The notes below the pieces were generated by a model. The model searched no databases. It was not told the DNA's origin and saw only the letters and a list, made by a program, of their open reading frames with translations. A DNA stretch of 64,000 nt, taken from the NCBI GenBank assembly GCA_026874595.1, contig CM049315.1, positions 6,130,664 through 6,194,663 of the forward strand, given 5' to 3'. Shown here in pieces: positions 62,458 through 64,000 of this stretch. This DNA is from Sipunculus nudus. Taxonomy: Eukaryota; Annelida; Sipuncula; Golfingiida; Sipunculidae. Both the position numbers and the translations under genes were made by a program. Within the stretch, counting starts at the first letter, position 1. Each line of letters starts with the position of its first letter.

Positions 62458-63610
62458 GTATCCGCAAAAACGAAGTTTTGCGGATACTATGTTTTTGACT
62501 GGGTTCTGCCGCTGCCGCCGCATTCGTTTCTGGAGAACTACTCTGAGACCACTGGACAGATGTTTTCGAAACTTACACATATTATTGGGTCACGTGAACT
62601 GGGGCCTAACCAGTTGGCCTTAACCTCTGACCTTTCCTTTCTGCCCAGCGCCCATATGTGCGTCTGTTTCCACACATAAACCCACATATCTCCGGAACCA
62701 TTTGACCGATCAGGAAATAAAGTTTGTACAAATGTAGCCCTTGGATAGCTTTATAACATACAAAAATGGTGGCGCCACCTGCAGTCATTTTTACACAGCT
62801 TCCATCTGTTTGTCTGCCTTGGGTTAAAATCACTCATATCTCTGCAGTGGTTTGACCAAATTACCTGAAATTCGGCATGCGTATACATCCTGCATAGCTT
62901 TCTTGATTTTATGACCGGTGGCTCCACCTACATTCACATTCACGCTGTAGACATCCATGCTTATATACCCAGACTCATTCAACCAATCAGGAAAAAATTT
63001 TTTACACAAATGTAGCCCTAGGATAGCTTTATAACATGCAAAAAAATGGTGGCGCTACCTGCAGCCATTTTTGCACAGCATCCATCTGTTTGTCTGCCTT
63101 GGGTTAAAATCACTCATATCTCTGCAGTGGTTTGACCAAATTACCTGTAATTCGGCATGCGTATACATCCTGAATAGCTTTCTTGATTTTATGACAGGTG
63201 GCGCCAGCATTCACGTTCACACTGCAGGCATTAATGCTCAAATCTCCGGACTGGTTCAACCAATCAGGAAAAAAACTTTACACAAATGTAGCCCTAGGAT
63301 AGCTTTATAACATACACAAAAATGGTGGCGCCACCTGCAGCCATTTTTGCACAGTGTTCATCTGTTTGTCTGCTGTGGGATAAAACAATCATATCTCTAC
63401 AGTGGTTTGACTTTTCAACCTGAAATTTTACATGTGTATATATCTTGGATAGTTTCTCGTTCAAATAACAGGTGGCGCCACCTACAATCATGTTTACATG
63501 GCAGACATCCATTCTAATATGTAACACATGTAGCTCTATTTCCCCTTGCCACTCCAACCAATGCCTTACTGCACATGTCCTACACTGATTCTGGCGGATA
63601 CACGTAGTTG
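62458..63610 (-). mobile_element. Hairpin-ended element, subfamily B, copy 3
   Basis: The terminal hairpin is GTATCCGCAAAAAC (62458-62471), GAA, GTTTTGCGGATAC (62475-62487), one bulged A. TATGTTTTT and a GCCGCTGCCGCCGC patch follow, the inverse of subfamily A's GGCGGCGGCGG. Three internal blocks each carry a GGTGGCGCCACC-type palindrome and CCATCTGTTTGTCTGCC. The far end, CTGGCGGATACACGTAGTTG, mirrors the left end of the 51851 copy. Length is 1.15 kb, the same as that copy. Confidence 0.75.
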
Positions 63611-64000
63611 CTTGTCGACTTCCCGTATTCTGGTTTAAAAAGTTGAATATTTTACAATTAAAAATGCCCCAAACATAAATAAACTAATACAAAGTTAGTT
63701 TTGTCGATCTGTAAAGCTATTACAGTTGTGATATTTCAAGATATTTGAAGAACAACATTTGTAAAAAATTTTTGGGTTTTGTTATTTTTTGTATACTCAT
63801 TTAAAGAAACAGGTAGTTTATTATAACATCGTCAAATAAATAAGCTTTCAGGTCAGTTTAAGCAAGCCGACATTCTGAAAACCAAGTCGAGCCACGAAAC
63901 TCAGCTTACTACTAAAGTCAGCTGTCTTTTTGTCAAAGTCAACTCGGACGTGGCTCCTGGCTCTTCTCTCATGACTAATGGTATTTACTCTTCGAGTCAT
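63611..64000. other. Window end, nothing recognised
   Basis: AT-rich sequence with no gene or defined repeat. Confidence 0.5.

Overview
This is eukaryotic, AT-rich, intron-rich animal DNA. The two recognisable genes, the tRNA-derived SINEs, the GACCTTTGACCT-rich dispersed repeats and the many small non-coding elements suggest a lophotrochozoan, most likely a bivalve mollusc. That assignment is inference; the sequence does not name the species.

Two genes can be assembled end to end with phase-consistent GT/AG junctions. (1) A 14-exon AADAT-type gene on the + strand (kynurenine / alpha-aminoadipate aminotransferase, a PLP enzyme), with coding exons from 9593 to 22433, 424 codons and a poly(A) signal at 22571. 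(2) A 4-exon ALG11 gene on the - strand (ER dolichol-linked oligosaccharide alpha-1,2-mannosyltransferase), with coding exons from 57949 down to 48325, 504 codons and a poly(A) signal at 48288..48283. The two genes are unrelated in pathway. A third candidate is an intronless 205-codon reading frame at 36005-36622, with a predicted helical body and a hydrophobic C-terminal segment, which I do not recognise.

Layout: 1-9.6 kb is intergenic (diverged satellite, a Tigger-like MITE, a GC-rich palindromic island, microsatellites). 9.6-22.6 kb is AADAT, with a 43-bp minisatellite in intron 1. 22.6-35 kb is intergenic; it carries decayed copies of AADAT exons 13 and 12, a pyrimidine-rich minisatellite, a long (AT)n tract and a SINE. 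35-37 kb holds the orphan frame. 37-48 kb is a nest of transposable elements: a LINE 3' end broken by two younger insertions, hairpin-ended non-autonomous elements, MITEs, and a tandem array rich in nuclear-receptor-type half-sites. 48.3-58 kb is ALG11, whose 7-kb first intron is mostly repeats. 58-64 kb is dispersed repeats upstream of ALG11.

The most unusual structure is in ALG11 intron 1. About 28 tandem copies of a 52-54-bp unit are near-duplicates of the 5' edge of coding exon 2, including its splice acceptor and the first codons of the membrane anchor. The array has been split into three blocks by two insertions at the same point of the unit. The second notable signal is a family of non-autonomous elements whose terminal hairpin has changed sequence between subfamilies while keeping its pairing.
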